Position numbers and translations under genes: made by a program. DNA of 64,000 bases, taken from positions 620,001-684,000 of the forward strand of contig JAYJMM010000075.1 in NCBI GenBank assembly GCA_037349105.1, in the 5' to 3' direction. Every line of letters starts with the position of its first letter. The first letter of the stretch is position 1. The stretch is from Limnomonas spitsbergensis (Eukaryota; Chlorophyta; Chlorophyceae; Chlamydomonadales). This document shows, one piece after another, positions 1-13,500 of the stretch. The notes under the pieces were generated by a model. It ran no database searches, was not told the origin of the DNA, and saw only the letters and a list, made by a program, of their open reading frames with translations.

Positions 1-269
1 GGACTCTCCCCCTCCTCCTTTTGACTGCGTCTTTGCACTTTGCCTCCCTTCTCACATAGGGCAATTGCGGGGAATAAACCCTAAACATCCTCCTCCCCCC
101 CTTACCATTAGCCCTCTACCCTTGACCTTTTCCCCTAACCCCTGAACCCTACCCCATAAAATGTTATCCTGAACCCTCGACCCCCAAACCCCATGAACCT
201 TCAACCCCCGAACTGCAACTCCTTGCCCCATTTCCCCTTCAATCCCTGAACACTTGACCCTCCTCACAG

Positions 270-3200
270 GAGGTGATTGCTGAGCTGCGCTCCGGCAAGT
301 ATGACAACGGCAGCGCCGACACGGACACCGTGATCGCCCTGCTTGCAGCCATCACCGCGCAGTACGAGCATGTGGCTGAGAAGGCCACGCGGTACAAGGG
401 CTATGAGGAGCTGTTTGGACAGCCCACTTCCAACTACGGGGATGTGGAGCAGGTGGGAGGGGAGGGGAACTGGGGCCTTGGGGGCATAGGGGGGTGGATG
501 ATCTGTGCTGCACTGCGCTAGTGCTTTGGGGAGAGGGGTGGATGAGCTGAGGTGAGCTGCACTGCGCTGGGACATTTTAGGAAGGGGGGTTGGTAAGCTG
601 TGATGAGACGAGGTGCGCTGAGCTGAGCTGGGGCCTGAAGTACAGGGGGGCGCTGAGCTGAGCTGGGGCCAGGTTTAGAGATGTGGATGAGCTGAGCTGA
701 GCTATGCTGGGGCGTTAGGGTGAGGGGGATGTCGAGGTCAGCTCAGCCTTGCTGGGGTTTTGGGGGCCGAGCAGGGTGGATGAGCTGGCGCGGAAGGGGG
801 CTGAAACTGTGGGCTATTGCACAGGGCATAGGCTGTGCGGTTTATGAAGGACAACATTCGCCTGCAAGTGCACCAGCTGTGTCCACTGTCAGTCCACTGC
901 CACCCTAGCATTTTTACAAATTCATGTATCCCCCCCCCCTCCACGGTAGCCCACCTAGTGCTACGGCCGAACGGGTGGCTTCCTTAATCCACGCCATGGG
1001 GGATTGATTGATTTACCCGCCCCCCCCACGTAGGCGCTGCGCGAGCTGACTGTGCACAGCAACAAGTGGCAGTACCTGTTGGACTTTGAGTCAAACAAGA
1101 AGCAATGGATGTCATCAGCATGCGCGGAACTGTCACCAGAGGCCATTCAGTCAAAGGTGTGTATGTTTGTGTGTGGGGGGGGCTTGTATGCAGGCTTTCC
1201 CAGCAGTGTCGAACCCAACCTGTCTCGCACCCCTCCCTGCCTGACCCCCCTCCCTCCTTCTCTCTCCTTCTCCCTCCTTCCTCCCTCCTCTTCTGGCCAC
1301 CCTCACCCCCCCCTTCCTCCTTCCATATCTCCCTCCCTTCCTCCCCCATGTCTTTCCTGCTCCTTTCATTCCCTCTACCCCTCTTTCTCCCTCTCTTCCT
1401 CCCTCCCCGTCTGACCCCTTCCCTCCTCTCCCCCTCGTTCCTTCCCTCTCTTCCTCCCGCCACATCTGACCCCTTCCACTTCCCTCTCACCCTCCCTCCC
1501 CATCTGACACCTTTCTTCTCCTCCCCCTCCTTCTCCCCCTACCTCCCTGTCTGACCCCTCCCCTCCCCTCTCCCTACCTCTCTCTTTCCTAGATGGATGA
1601 GCTGATCAAGAAGAACTACAAGATGGTCAAGAGCCGCAAGGACGACGAGGTGGTGGTGCGCCTCAAGCGGGAGCTAGAGGCCTTGTTGATGTTCATGCCG
1701 CTGCTGCAGGAGGTGTCCAACCCGGCTTTGGAGGGGCGGCACTGGGAGAACATCTTCACCAACATGCTGGGACAGCCCTTTGAGGAGGGGCAGATGTTCT
1801 CGGTCAGCGACCTTATTAAGTGCGTCAGAGAGTGGGCTGTTGGGGGGAGGGAGGAGGGGGCACGGAAAAAGAAAGTATACAAGAGGACAGGTTCCAAACC
1901 ATGAGCTCGTTTCCCAAAAGCGCTTCCCCCCTGCCCCTGCCTTTCCCGACTTCATGGACTTGTTCGCGCAGGTCCAAAAAGAGCTGCCTAAGCATGCTGA
2001 ATTGGAGCTGCATTGTAGCTAAATTACAGCTGAATTGTTGCTGAATCTTAGCTGAATGGTAGCTGAATGGCGATGCCCATCCCTTGGCAGGTACAACATC
2101 ATGGACTCGTTTGAGTCTGTCCAAACAGTGGGGGCGATGGCGTCCAAGGAGTACAGCATGCTCAAGACCATGGATAAGATGGAGGCTGAGTGGGACGGGC
2201 TGGAGTTCAAGGTCATGCCTTACAAGGACACAGGTGCGGGGTAGGGTGAATGGTTGCAAGGGAGAGCAGGGGGGAGGGAGTAAGGGGCTGGACTGGGACG
2301 GACCGGAGTTCAAGGTCATGCTCTAGAGCTCTACACAGGTGCGGGTTAAGGTTTAGGATTAAGAGCCTGCTCAAGATTATGGATAAGAACCTTGGACCCT
2401 GGACACTAAACCTTGCACCCTAAACCTTGGACCCTACACCTTGGACCCTACACCTTGGACCCTGGACACTTAACCTTGGACCCTAAACCTTGGACCCTAA
2501 ACCTTGGACCCTGGACACTAAACCTTGGACCCTAAACCTTGGACCCTGGACACTAAACCTTGGACCCTAAACTTTGAATACTGAACCTTGAACCCTAAAC
2601 CCTGAGCCTTGAACCCTGTCCCTAGGCACCTTCATCTTTGGCGGTACTGACGAGGTTCAGACCATCCTGGACGACCAGATTGTGAAGATCCAGGCCATGA
2701 ACGCCAGCCCCTTTGTTAAGCCCTTCAAGGAGCGGGCTGCCACTTGGGAGCAGACGCTACAGACGCTCCAGGTGAGCAGCATGGGGGCAGGACCCGGGCT
2801 GAGTGCGTTGCGCTCCCTCGCACTGCTCCCGAGTGCTCCCCAGCAGGGGGCAGGACCCTAGCTGTGTGCAGTGCTCTCCTGCGCTATGCGCTCCTGACCA
2901 CTTTGCCGTGTGCAGCTGGTAGCAATGCTGCTGTTGCTGCCTTCCGGCATGGTAAGTAAATGCAAGACATTAATTCTAACAAGTAACAAGTTTGAAATTG
3001 GTGACAATACTGCTGCTGCTGTTGCTGCCCTCCTAGGACATGCTGGACAACTGGCTGCAGTGCCAGTCCACCTGGCTCTACTTGGAGCCCATCTTTAGCA
3101 GCGATGACATTGTCAAGCAGATGCCAGAGGAGGGGGAGAAGTTCAGGTATGAATAAGTGTGATTTCAGGGGGGGGGGGAAATTCAGGTATGGACATGTGT

Positions 3201-6200
3201 GATAAGATTGTCAAGCAGATGCCAGAGGAGGGGGGTTCAAATATGAACAAGTGTGATACCAGGGGAGGGAGAGGAGTTCAAGTATGAAGATTTTTGATGT
3301 CAACGTCAAGCACATGTCAGATAAGCTGGAAATGAGCCGGTACCGGAATGAACAAGTGTGATACTAGAGGAGGGATAGAAATTCAAGTATGAACAAGTTT
3401 GATGGGCGTCTGCCTCCCCGCTATGTTGTCAAGCATCCCCTCTGGGCCTCGTCTCCCAAGATTTGAAGTGCCAACTCCACTGAGATTTCAATGTGTGTGG
3501 TCTTATAGAAGCGGGCGCCTCAGATCCCCCAGCCGCGCAGACAGCACCCAAGCCGTGCTTGTAAGCTGTTGTTGCGCTCTGGCCAAATGCGCCCCTTGAC
3601 GCACAGTGGACTGTATACGAGTGTGGAAGAAAAGCAGCTGGACGTGGGGCCGGGGAGTCCTAGTATTCCTACTGCACATTCTACGTTTGTACCAGCTGTT
3701 CTTGCCCCTGGTCTGAATAGCCTGCTGGCTCCCCTGAATGGACTGCTGCCCCCCCTCAGCGCCTATGCTCTCAGTGTGGTCAGACTGCCTTCCCCCCCAC
3801 ACCAGGGCAATTAATGCCATGCGCTGTGGCATGATGAAGAGCACGCAGCTGGCCCCCCCCCACCCTTACGCCCCCCCTACCATGCACCCACGTTGCTTGT
3901 TTCAAAGCTGTGGATGCCATGTGGCGTGGCATGATGAAGAGCACGCAGCTGGCCCCCACGCACACCTTGTCCCCCTCCCACCCCTATGCCCCCACCCCAT
4001 GCCCCTCCTCCCATGCACCCACGTTGCTCGTTTCAGGACCATTGATGCCCTGAGGCATGGCATGATGAAGAGCACCCAGTTGGCCCCCACCCTCCCTTAT
4101 GCCCCACCCCTTGCCCCCCTCCCACCCCTATGCCCCCACCCCATGCCCCCACCCTCCCATGCACCCACGTTGCTCGTTTCAGGGCTGTGGATGCCATGTG
4201 GCGTGGCATGATGAAGAGCACCCAGCTGGCCCCTGCCGTGATCCCCATTGCGCGTGAGAAGGAGCGTGTGGAGAAGCTAATGGAGTGCAACCAACTGCTG
4301 GACGCCATTCAGAAGGGTCTTGCGGCGTATCTGGAGAAGAAGCGGCTGTTCTTCCCTCGGTGAGGAGGAGAGGACCAAGGTCTGGGGGAGGGAGAGAAAG
4401 GGAGAAAAAGGGTAGGGGGGATGGGAGGGCTAGAGGTGATGCCGCCAGTCGGGTCTGGCAGCGTATCTGGGGAAGAAGAGGCTGTCCTTCGCTCGGTGAG
4501 GAGGTGCAAAAGGGGAAAGAGGGAGGGACGGGTAGAGAGGGAAAGAGAGAGGAAAGGGAGGGGGGGAGGAAAGAGGGGAGGGGAGGGAGGGAAAGAGAGG
4601 GGGAGGGGAGGCGTGAGGGGAGGCTGGATAGGGGTGGAGCAAGGACATGAGGAGGGAGTGGTGTATGGAAGGGGTGGGGGAGGTAGGGGTACAAGAATCT
4701 ACCATGCTGAGGTGTTTAGGGAGGCTTGGACTCCCGAGCTTGAGACAGGCTAGTGCGAGGCACGTGGTTTTGTCTGGATGCAGAGGTGCCCCCAGGACTG
4801 GTTAGGAAACTGGCTTTCTGCCACGTAGACACTTTAAACCCATTGTGCCTCTGCTGTTGCCTGTGCTGGCCTTGAGATTTTCTTCCTGCCAAACAGAGAG
4901 ATGCTCGAGACCCTGTTTGAACCCAAGGACCCCACGAGCCTCTAGAAGGGTTGAGTGCAAACCGTAACTGACTGTGCCTCTGCTGCTCCCCCTTCTGTCC
5001 CACAGGTTCTTCTTCCTGTCCAACGACGAGATGCTGGAGATCCTGTCTGAGACCAAGGACCCGACGCGCTGCCAGCCACACCTCAAGAAGTGCTTTGAGG
5101 GCATCAACTCGCTGGAGTTCGACAGCAACTTCGTGATCCACGCCATGAACTCGGTGGAGAAGGAGAGGGTCGGATACAAACACAACATCGACACCAATAA
5201 GGTAGCGTGGGGAGGCAAGGGGGAGGGTACTTTGGGCTGAAGGCAGGGGGGTGCAAGCTGCGGTTGATAAGGGCAAGTGGGGGGCCTTAAGATTTCCATT
5301 TTCAATTTCCGGGCCGCTTCCTTTTCCTATTATTCGTTCCTTTCATCTTTTTGGACCGGAATCTGGTGTGGACTGGGAAGACTGCACATGTCATGCAAGC
5401 TTTGACACGCCGTCTAGAGTGCCCGGAGGTGTGAAGAGTATGAAGGGCAGAGGTGCAACCAGTTGCTGATGTGGCAAATATGTGTTTTGGGCTTACGTAC
5501 AAACGATGGCAGCGGACCTGGCAGCGGGCGCCGGTGAGTAGGGACGTTGCAGCCTCAGTTGGCTTCTTTCAAGACTTGGGGGGGATGCTTGCGTTTGAAG
5601 TTCAGGGCTTCAGGTTAAGTTATTTGTTTGCGTCACGTCTGTGAAAAAAAAGGTTGCCTGAAAGCCTGAAGCTCAGCATGGCATGGTCTCCCACCCGTTG
5701 TAGCATATCCCTCCTACCACCACAGAATGGCATGCTCTCCCACCCATTTTGGCACCCCTTCCCCTCCCCCCTCAGCGTGGCATGCCTTCCCATCCAGTGT
5801 AGCATCCCCCTCCCCCAGCCCCTGCCCTCCTCAGCATGGCATCCCCCTGCCCCCGCCCCTGCCCTCCTCAGCATGACATGCCCTCCCACCCAGTGTGGCA
5901 TCCCCCTGCCCCCGTCCCTGCCCTCCTCAGCATGGCAAGCCCTCCCACCCAGTGTGGCATCCCCCTGCCCCCGCCCCTGCCCTCCTCAGCATGACATGCC
6001 CTCCCACCCTGTGTGGCATCCCCCTCCCCCCGCCCCTGCCCTCCTCAGCATGGCATGCCCCCCCACCCAGTGTGGCATCCCCCTGCCCCCGCCCCTGCCC
6101 TCCTCAGCATGGCAAGCCCTCCCACCCTGTGTGGCATCCCCCTCCCCCCGCCCCTGCCCTCCTCAGGCGCGTGGCTCAGTGGAGAAGTGGCTCCTGGAGG

Positions 6201-7507
6201 TGGAGACCGGCATGTTTGACGCCATCCACGACGTGACGGGCCGCGGGATAGCAGCGTACGCGGGCAAGCCTCGCAGCGAATGGGTGCTAGAGTGGCCCGG
6301 CATGGTGGTGCTCGTAGTCACCGCCATCTACTGGACCAAAGGTGGAGATACTTATCAGATACTTATTAGATACTTTAGTACTTATTAGATATACTAATAC
6401 AAATGCTTTGTGATGGTTCTTTATAAATGGCCAATCTACTCGTGTCTTCCACCCGCTCCTCCGCCTCCCCCTTCAACGTAACGGCAGCTATCAAGAGGCA
6501 AATACTGAGGCTGCAGTGCACGTCGCACCTGCTGCATGTCCTGCCCCAGCTCCCACCTTCCAGCAGAACCCTCCTTCTCCCACGCCCTAATCCTGTTCCT
6601 GCTCCCCGCTGCCCCCCCCCCCCCGCCCGCCCTCCTCTGCCCCCCTTCAGACGTGACGGCAGCTATCAAGGCCAACACCGTCGCTGCATACGAGCAGCAG
6701 TGCACATCGGACCTGCTGCGCATTGTAGACCTAGTGCGTGGCGAGCTGACGGGGCTGCAGCGCGCCACCCTGGGAGCGTTGGTGGTGATGGACGTGCACG
6801 CACGCGACGTGGTGGCGGTGCTGGCAGCCAGGGTGAGATGGCTGGAGGGCTGACGAGGGCTGAAGGAAAACTGGCAGACGCTGCAGGGCCTGCCACAGGG
6901 GGGGGGGGAAGGGGGCTGGTAATGATGGATGTGCATGCTTTTGATGTGGTGATGTGTACTGCTCCTGCAGGGATGTTTGTGTGCAGGAGTGCGTACTGCT
7001 GAGGGACTCGTGCTGGCTACGCTGACCCTTACCTGCTCTTAAGAGGGTGCAGGCAAGGGTTTCCGCAGCCAGCACCCTCTTCATAGCCTTATTCCCCGAC
7101 AACCCTGATCCCTGACCCCCTGCACACCCATTTGAACCTGAACCCTGAACCCTGATCCTTGGAGCCATACCCCCAAACCCTGAGCACCCTTTTAATCCTG
7201 ATCCCTGAACCCTGATCCTGGAGGCTGGATCCCTGAGCCTCAAGCACCCTGTAGTCCCTAGCCCGAGGACGGGCCCGGCCCCTGACGTGCTGGTTGTGTT
7301 GCCCTGTCTCTTTTCTGCTGCCTGGTAGGGTGTGCGGAATGAAAACGATTTCGAGTGGCAGGCCCAGCTCCGTTCCTCCTGGGAGGAGGACCCCAACGGC
7401 GAGCGCGAATCCACCGTGATGATGCGCATGATGTCCGCCACCATCCAGTACGGCTATGAGTACCTGGGCAACAGCAGCCGCCTGGTCATCACGCCGCTGA
7501 CGGACAG
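270..7507 (+). CDS. Dynein heavy chain exons 1-11: tail end and linker domain
   Basis: Exons: 270-452, 1034-1156, 1593-1819, 2091-2233, 2626-2771, 3037-3146, 4183-4359, 5006-5201, 6167-6341, 6651-6832, 7329-7507 (residues 1-613). This is the linker that swings across the AAA ring in the power stroke. Recognisable linker sequences are [66 protein letters not shown] and EWPGMVV; the block runs into AAA1 at ITPLTDRC. The first exon begins after a CACAG acceptor at 269 in phase 0, so it is internal. Bases 1-269 are intron. Spliced codons are split at several joins (for example AG/G between exons 6 and 7, and CG/G between 7 and 8), and each restores a family-typical sequence. Confidence 0.93.
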
Positions 7508-10500
7508 GTGGGGGGCTGGAGTATGAGGGGTCTTTCGATGGGGGTGAGAGTAGCAGCAGGGGGGCTGGGGATGGGGGGCCAATGGACAGGAGATGCGGGC
7601 TTGAGCACCCGCTTACCATTGACCAGTTGGCACTGCTGCTGCTACTGCTACTGCTACTACTACTGCTACTGCTACTGCTGCTGCTGCTCCCGCTGCTGCT
7701 CCTGCTGCTACTACTGCAAGCATGTGCAAATGACGCTTCAAGTAAGTCTCCTGTTCTGAGGCGTTGGACTGTCCACCATGCCACACCCTTTGATGGGCTG
7801 CAGCTGTATAAACGGGCTGAGCCCTGAACCCAACACCACGCAACACAGCTGCTACCGCACCCTGATGGGCTGAAGCTGTATGAATGGGCTGAGCCCTAAA
7901 CCCCAAACCCCAAACCCTCAAGCGCAGATGCTACCGTACCCTGATGGGCGCTATCCACCTGACACTGGGCGGGGCGCCTGAGGGGCCTGCCGGGACGGGC
8001 AAGACGGAGACCACCAAGGACCTGGCCAAGGCACTGGCGAGACAGGTGGGGGGAGGTGGGGGGAGGGAGGGGATGTCCCAGAGGTTAGGCGTGACGTGGA
8101 TGGGGGGGGGGGGGCAACAGCGCAACACCATAGAAGAGGAGCACCAGAAGAAAAAGGAAGGGCAGTTATGCTGGGGGGGCGTGACATGCCATGATGGGTG
8201 GGTGGGTGGGGGGGAGGCAACACTGCTGCCTTGCCTAATAATGCCCAGCATGGGAGCTGTGGTGCATTCTCATGCAGCTGCTTGTAGTGTGCCTTCCTTA
8301 ACTCTCACGCCCCTCTCGGCGCGTAGCTTTCTTTCTTGCCTGCCTGGCCCGCACCCTCGCCTGCTGCACCCTGAGGCAGCTGTCTCATCCATGCCCTCTC
8401 CCCATGAGAGAATGCCTGCTGAGCCCTAGATCTGCCGAGCCCTAGATCTGCCAAGCCCTAGATCTGCCAAGCCCTAGATCTGCTGAGCCCTAGATCTGGA
8501 CTTACATGACGCCCCTGTGCCTTTCCATGACAACCTCTACCCTGACACATAATTCCTCTGCTGCTCAGTGCGTAATTTTTGACTCTCTAGACTACCTGGC
8601 CAGGGTCAAGTATTTTGACCTGTCCCCCCTCCCACACCTGCCCTACCCCTCTGCTGCGCATATCCTACACCTCCTGCCCACCCTCCACAACCCTTTTGCC
8701 AGCCAGTGCGTCGTCTTCAACTGCTCCGACTCTCTAGCCTACCTGGCCATGGTCAAGCTTTTTGACCTTCCCCCCCCCCCAACCTGCCCTACCCTTCTGC
8801 TGCCCACCCTTCGACCCTTTCGCCACCCAGTGCGTCGTCTTCAACTGCTCCGACTCTCTGGATTACCTGGCCATGGCCAAGTTCTTCAAGGGCCTGGCCT
8901 CCAGCGGCGCCTGGGCCTGCTTCGACGAGTTCAACCGCATCAACCTGGAGGTCCTGTCGGTGGTGGCGCAGCAGGTGTTGGATATCCAACGCGCCGTCGC
9001 GGCCAAGCTCAAGCACTTCGTGTTTGAAGGGACCGAGATGCAGCTCAAGTGGAGTGCTTGGTGCGCCATTACGATGAACCCGGGCTACGCGGGCAGGTCG
9101 GACCTACCGGACAACCTCAAGGTGAGCACGAGGGTGCTTAAGTCAGAGTCTAAGCAGCCAGTGGACCTAAATACCGATCCTGTAGGCCCTCTTAGCCCTC
9201 TAGGCCCTAGGTCCTGTAGGCCCTCTAAGCCCTCTAGGTCCTAGGTCCTGTAGGCCCTCTGAGCCCTCTAGGTCCTAGGTCCTGTAGGCCTCTGAGCCCT
9301 CTAGGTCCTAGGTCCTGTAGGCCCTCTGAGCCCTCTAGGCCCTCTAAGCCCTCTAGGCCCTCTAAACCCTGTAGGTCCTCTAAGCCCTCTAGGTCCTAGG
9401 TCCTGTAGGCCCTCTAAGCCCTCTAGGTCCTAGGTCCTGTAGGCCCTCTGAGCCCTCTAGGCCCTCTAAGCCCTCTAGGCCCTCTAAGCCCTCTAGGCCC
9501 TCTTAACCCTGTAGGTCCTCTAAGCCCTCTAGGCCCTCTAAGCCCTCTAGGCCCTCTAAGCCCTCTAGGCCCTCTAGGCCCTCTAGGCCCTCTAGGCCCT
9601 GTAAGCCCTCTAGGCCCTCTAAGCCCTCTAGGCCCTCCAGGCCCTCTAAGCCCTCTAGGCCCTCTAAGCCCTCTAGGCCCTCTAAGCCCTCTAGGCCCTC
9701 TAAGCCCTCTAGGCCCTCTAAGCCCTCTAGGCCCTCTAAGCCCTCTAGGCCCTCTAAGCCCTCTAGGCCCTCTAAGCCCTCTAGGCCCTCTAAGCCCTCT
9801 AGGCCCTCTAGGCCCTCTAGGCCCTCTAGGCCCTCTAAGCCCTCTAGGCCCTCTAGGCCCTCTAGGCCCTCTAGGCCCTCTAGGCCCTCTAAGCCCTCTA
9901 GGCCCTCTAAGCCCTCTAGGCCCTCTAAGCCCTCTAGGCCCTCTAGGCCCTCTAGGCCCTCTAGGCCCTAGGTCCTGTAGGCCCTCTAGGCCCTCTAGGC
10001 CCTCTAAGCCCTCTAGGCCCTCTAGGCCCTCTAGGCCCCCTAGGCCCTCTAGGCCCTCTAAGCCCTCTAGGCCCTCTAGGCCCTCTAAGCCCTCTAGGCC
10101 CTCTAAGCCCTCTAGGCCCTGTAGGCCCTCTAGGCCCTCTAAGCCCTCTAGGCCCTCTAAGCCCTCTAAGCCCTCTAGGCCCTCTAAGCCCTGTAGGCCC
10201 TCTAAGCCCTGTAGGCCCTCTAAGCCCTCTAAGCCCTCTAAGCCCTGTAGGCCCTCTAAGCCCTGTAGGCCCTCTAGGCCCTCTAAGCCCTCTAGGCCCT
10301 CTAAGCCCTCTAGGCCCTCTAAGCCCTCTAGGCCCTCTAAGCCCTCTAGGCCTTCTAAGCCCTCTAGGCCCTCTAAGCCCTCTAGGCCCTCTAAGCCCTG
10401 TAGGCCCTCTAAGCCCTCTAGGCCCTCTAAGCCCTCTAGGCCCTCTAGGCCCTGTAGGCCCTCTAAGCCCTCTATGCCCTCTAAGCCCTGTAGGCCCTCT

Positions 10501-13500
10501 ATGCCCTCTAGGCCCTCTAGGCCCTAGGTCCTGTAGGCCCTCTAGGCCCTCTAAGCCCTCTAGGCCCTCTAAGCCCTCTAGGCCCTCTAAGCCCTCTAGG
10601 CCATGTAGGCCCTCTAAGCACTGTAGGCCCTGTAGGCCCTCTAAGCCCTCTAGGCCCTAGGTCCTGTAGACCCTCTAAGCCCTCTAGGCCCTCTAAGCCC
10701 TCAAGGCTGTAGGTCCTGTAGACCCTCTAAGCCCTCTAGGCCCTAGGTCCTGTAGACCCTCTAAGCCCTCTAGGCCCTAGGTCCTGTAGACCCTCTAAGC
10801 CCTCTACGCCCTTTAAGCCCTCTAAGCCCTAGGTCCTCTAGGCCCTCTAAGCCCTCTAAGCCCTAGGTCCTCTAGGCCCTCTAAGCCCTCTAGGCCCTAG
10901 GTCCTGTAGGCCCTCTAAGCCCTCTAGGCCCTAGGTCCTCTAGGCCCTAGGTCCTCTAGGCCCTACCCCCCCCGCTCACTGTATCCCTCCCTCCCTTTCC
11001 ATCCTCCTCTCCGCCCTTCCCCTCCAGGCCCTGCTCCCCCTGCCAACAGCAGCCCTCCCTCCCTCCCTCTCCCCCCCTTCCCCCTCCCCTCTAGGCCCTG
11101 TTCCGCACCGTGGCCATGATGGTCCCTGACTATGCAATGATCAGCGAGATCATACTCTACTCCAACGGGTATCTTGCGGCGCGCGAGTGCTCCAAGAAGA
11201 TTGTGCAATGCTACAAGCTGTGCTCCGAGCAGCTGTCCAGCCAGGACCACTATGACTATGGTCAGTGTGTGTGTGGGGAGGGGGTAGCAAGCGGGTGGAG
11301 GGGAGCAGGGCGGGACGGGGGAGGAGAGGGGCAGGAGATGAGCGCATTGGTGCGTGTACCCCAAAGAGTAATAGTGTAGGATTGTTGGGTTTAGCCCTCC
11401 CCAGTGAGACCTGTACGTCTGTGCTATATAAGCAGTTGAAACAAGGCTTTCCTGTGTCAGATCAGGCGTAGGTGGCAAGTGGGGACAACAGAAGCAGGGA
11501 ATTGCGTGTAACAATAAAGCTGTGGATGATATGTGCCTACCCACCTCACACCTTCCGACTGCCTTAACTGATCCGTACCACACTTACGACACCCTCCCCT
11601 CATCTTCCCCCGATCATATGCCCTCACCCCTCACCCCACACCCCTCACCTCTCACCCCTCGCCCCTCACCCCTCACCCCTCACCCCTTATCCCTCACCCC
11701 ACACCCCTCACCCTTCACCCCTCACCCCTCACCCCACCCCCCTCACCCCTTATCCCTCACCCCACACCCCTCACCCCTTACCCCACACCCCTCACCCCAC
11801 ACCCTCACCCCTCACCCCTTATCCCCCACCCCACACCCCTCCCCCCGTATCCCTCACCCCGCACCCCTCACCCCTCAACCCTCACCCCACACCATCCACC
11901 CCCCACCCTTATCCCCCATCCCACACCCCTCACCCCTCACCCCTCACCCCACACCCCTTATCCCTCACCCCACATCCCTCACCCCACACCCCTCACCCCA
12001 CACCATTCACCCCTCACCCCACACCCCTCACCCCACACCCCTCACCCCCCACCATTCACCCCACATCCCCCACCCTTCACCCTTCACCCCTCACCCCACA
12101 TCCCTCACCCCTCACCCCCACACCATTCACCCCTCACCCCACATCATTCACCCCACACCCCTCACCATTCACCCCTCACCCCACACCCCTCACCATTCAC
12201 CCCTCACCCCACATCCCTCACCCCTCACCCCCACACCATTCACCCCTCACTCCACACCCCTCACCCCTCACGTCATACCCCTTATCCCTCACCCCACACC
12301 ACTCACCCCACACCCTCACCCCACACTCCTCACCCTCACCCTGCGTCCCCCCCCCCTATAGGAATGCGTGCCGTGATTGCCGTGCTGCGTGCTGCCGGCA
12401 ACCTGAAGCGCCGCTTCCCCACTGAGGACGAGCTGGTGCTGATGCTGCGCTCCATCATCGACGTCAACTTGTGCAAGTTCCTGTCTCATGACGTGCCGTT
12501 GTTCCAGGTATGCTGAGCCTTTATTCTCAATTCCCCAACCCCTAACCCATGGCTTATGCAAGTTGTTGTCTCACGACACGCCGTTGTTCCCGGCAAGCCC
12601 TGTACTTTCATGCCACAACCCTTAACCCTCAGCCTGTGTAACTTCCTGTCATATGCCGTGTCGTTGTTCCAGACATGCTTAACCCTGAACCAGAATCACA
12701 ACTCCGCAAGCCGCATCGCTGGACTGGTGCCTGAGTGCCTGCCCTCGTGTCCCTGCTTCACTCTAAATCTCTTTCTCTGTCTGCCGCTCTCCTGTTCACC
12801 TTCTCACATGCTCTCTCTCCTCACCTGACCTCTAGCTCTTGCAACAGCCTGCAAGGCATGTCCGTCTCTATGATTGCCTGCCCTCCCCCCCCATTATATT
12901 CTCACCCCTCAACCCTCATCACCCTTCCAGGGTATCATCAGCGACCTGTTCCCGGGCGTGGTCCTGCCCAAGCCCGACTACAAATGCATGGAGACGGCCA
13001 TGCAAGACGCGTGTGCAAAGATGAACCTGCAGCCCACTGAGTACTTCCTCCTCAAGGTGGGGCATGGGCGGGGGGGACGGAGTGCCGTGCAATGGCGGCC
13101 TGCCCCATCTCGTCGGCTTGATAGGTCGAAGTTCCTGTCCCAGCCCGTCGTCACGATAAATCCAAGCACCTGTCCCATCGCGTCATCATGATAAGTCTAA
13201 GTACCTGCCCTGCTTTGTCCATACGTTGCTGATCCAGATTGATGCCTGGTCTCTACTGCGGGTGCTCCTCACGCTCCTCTCTGCCACTCCCCTCTGTTCC
13301 GACCTTCCATGGCTTGACCTCCTGCACCCCCCTTGACCTCCTCCTCCTCCTCCTCCTCTGAGCATCCCTTTCATTACCCTGACCAATCCCTTCACCCACC
13401 TGACCTCCTCCTCCTCCCTGCCTCCCTCTTCCTTTCCTTGTCTCCTGTCACCGCCTTCTCCCCTCTGAGCATATTCATTATCCTGCCTCATCCTCCCTGC

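Noticed and set aside
5654..6388. 244-aa Pro-rich frame running into exon 9
   Set aside because: Only the last part (exon 9) is dynein; the rest is the acceptor-derived intron repeat.
9185..10965. Possible CRISPR-like array
   Set aside because: Units are 9 bp with no spacers, in a eukaryotic intron; it is a minisatellite.
11522..12361. Long + strand open frame of Pro/His/Thr (279 aa)
   Set aside because: It is a reading of the CACCCCTCACCC intron array and lies between two well-supported dynein exons.
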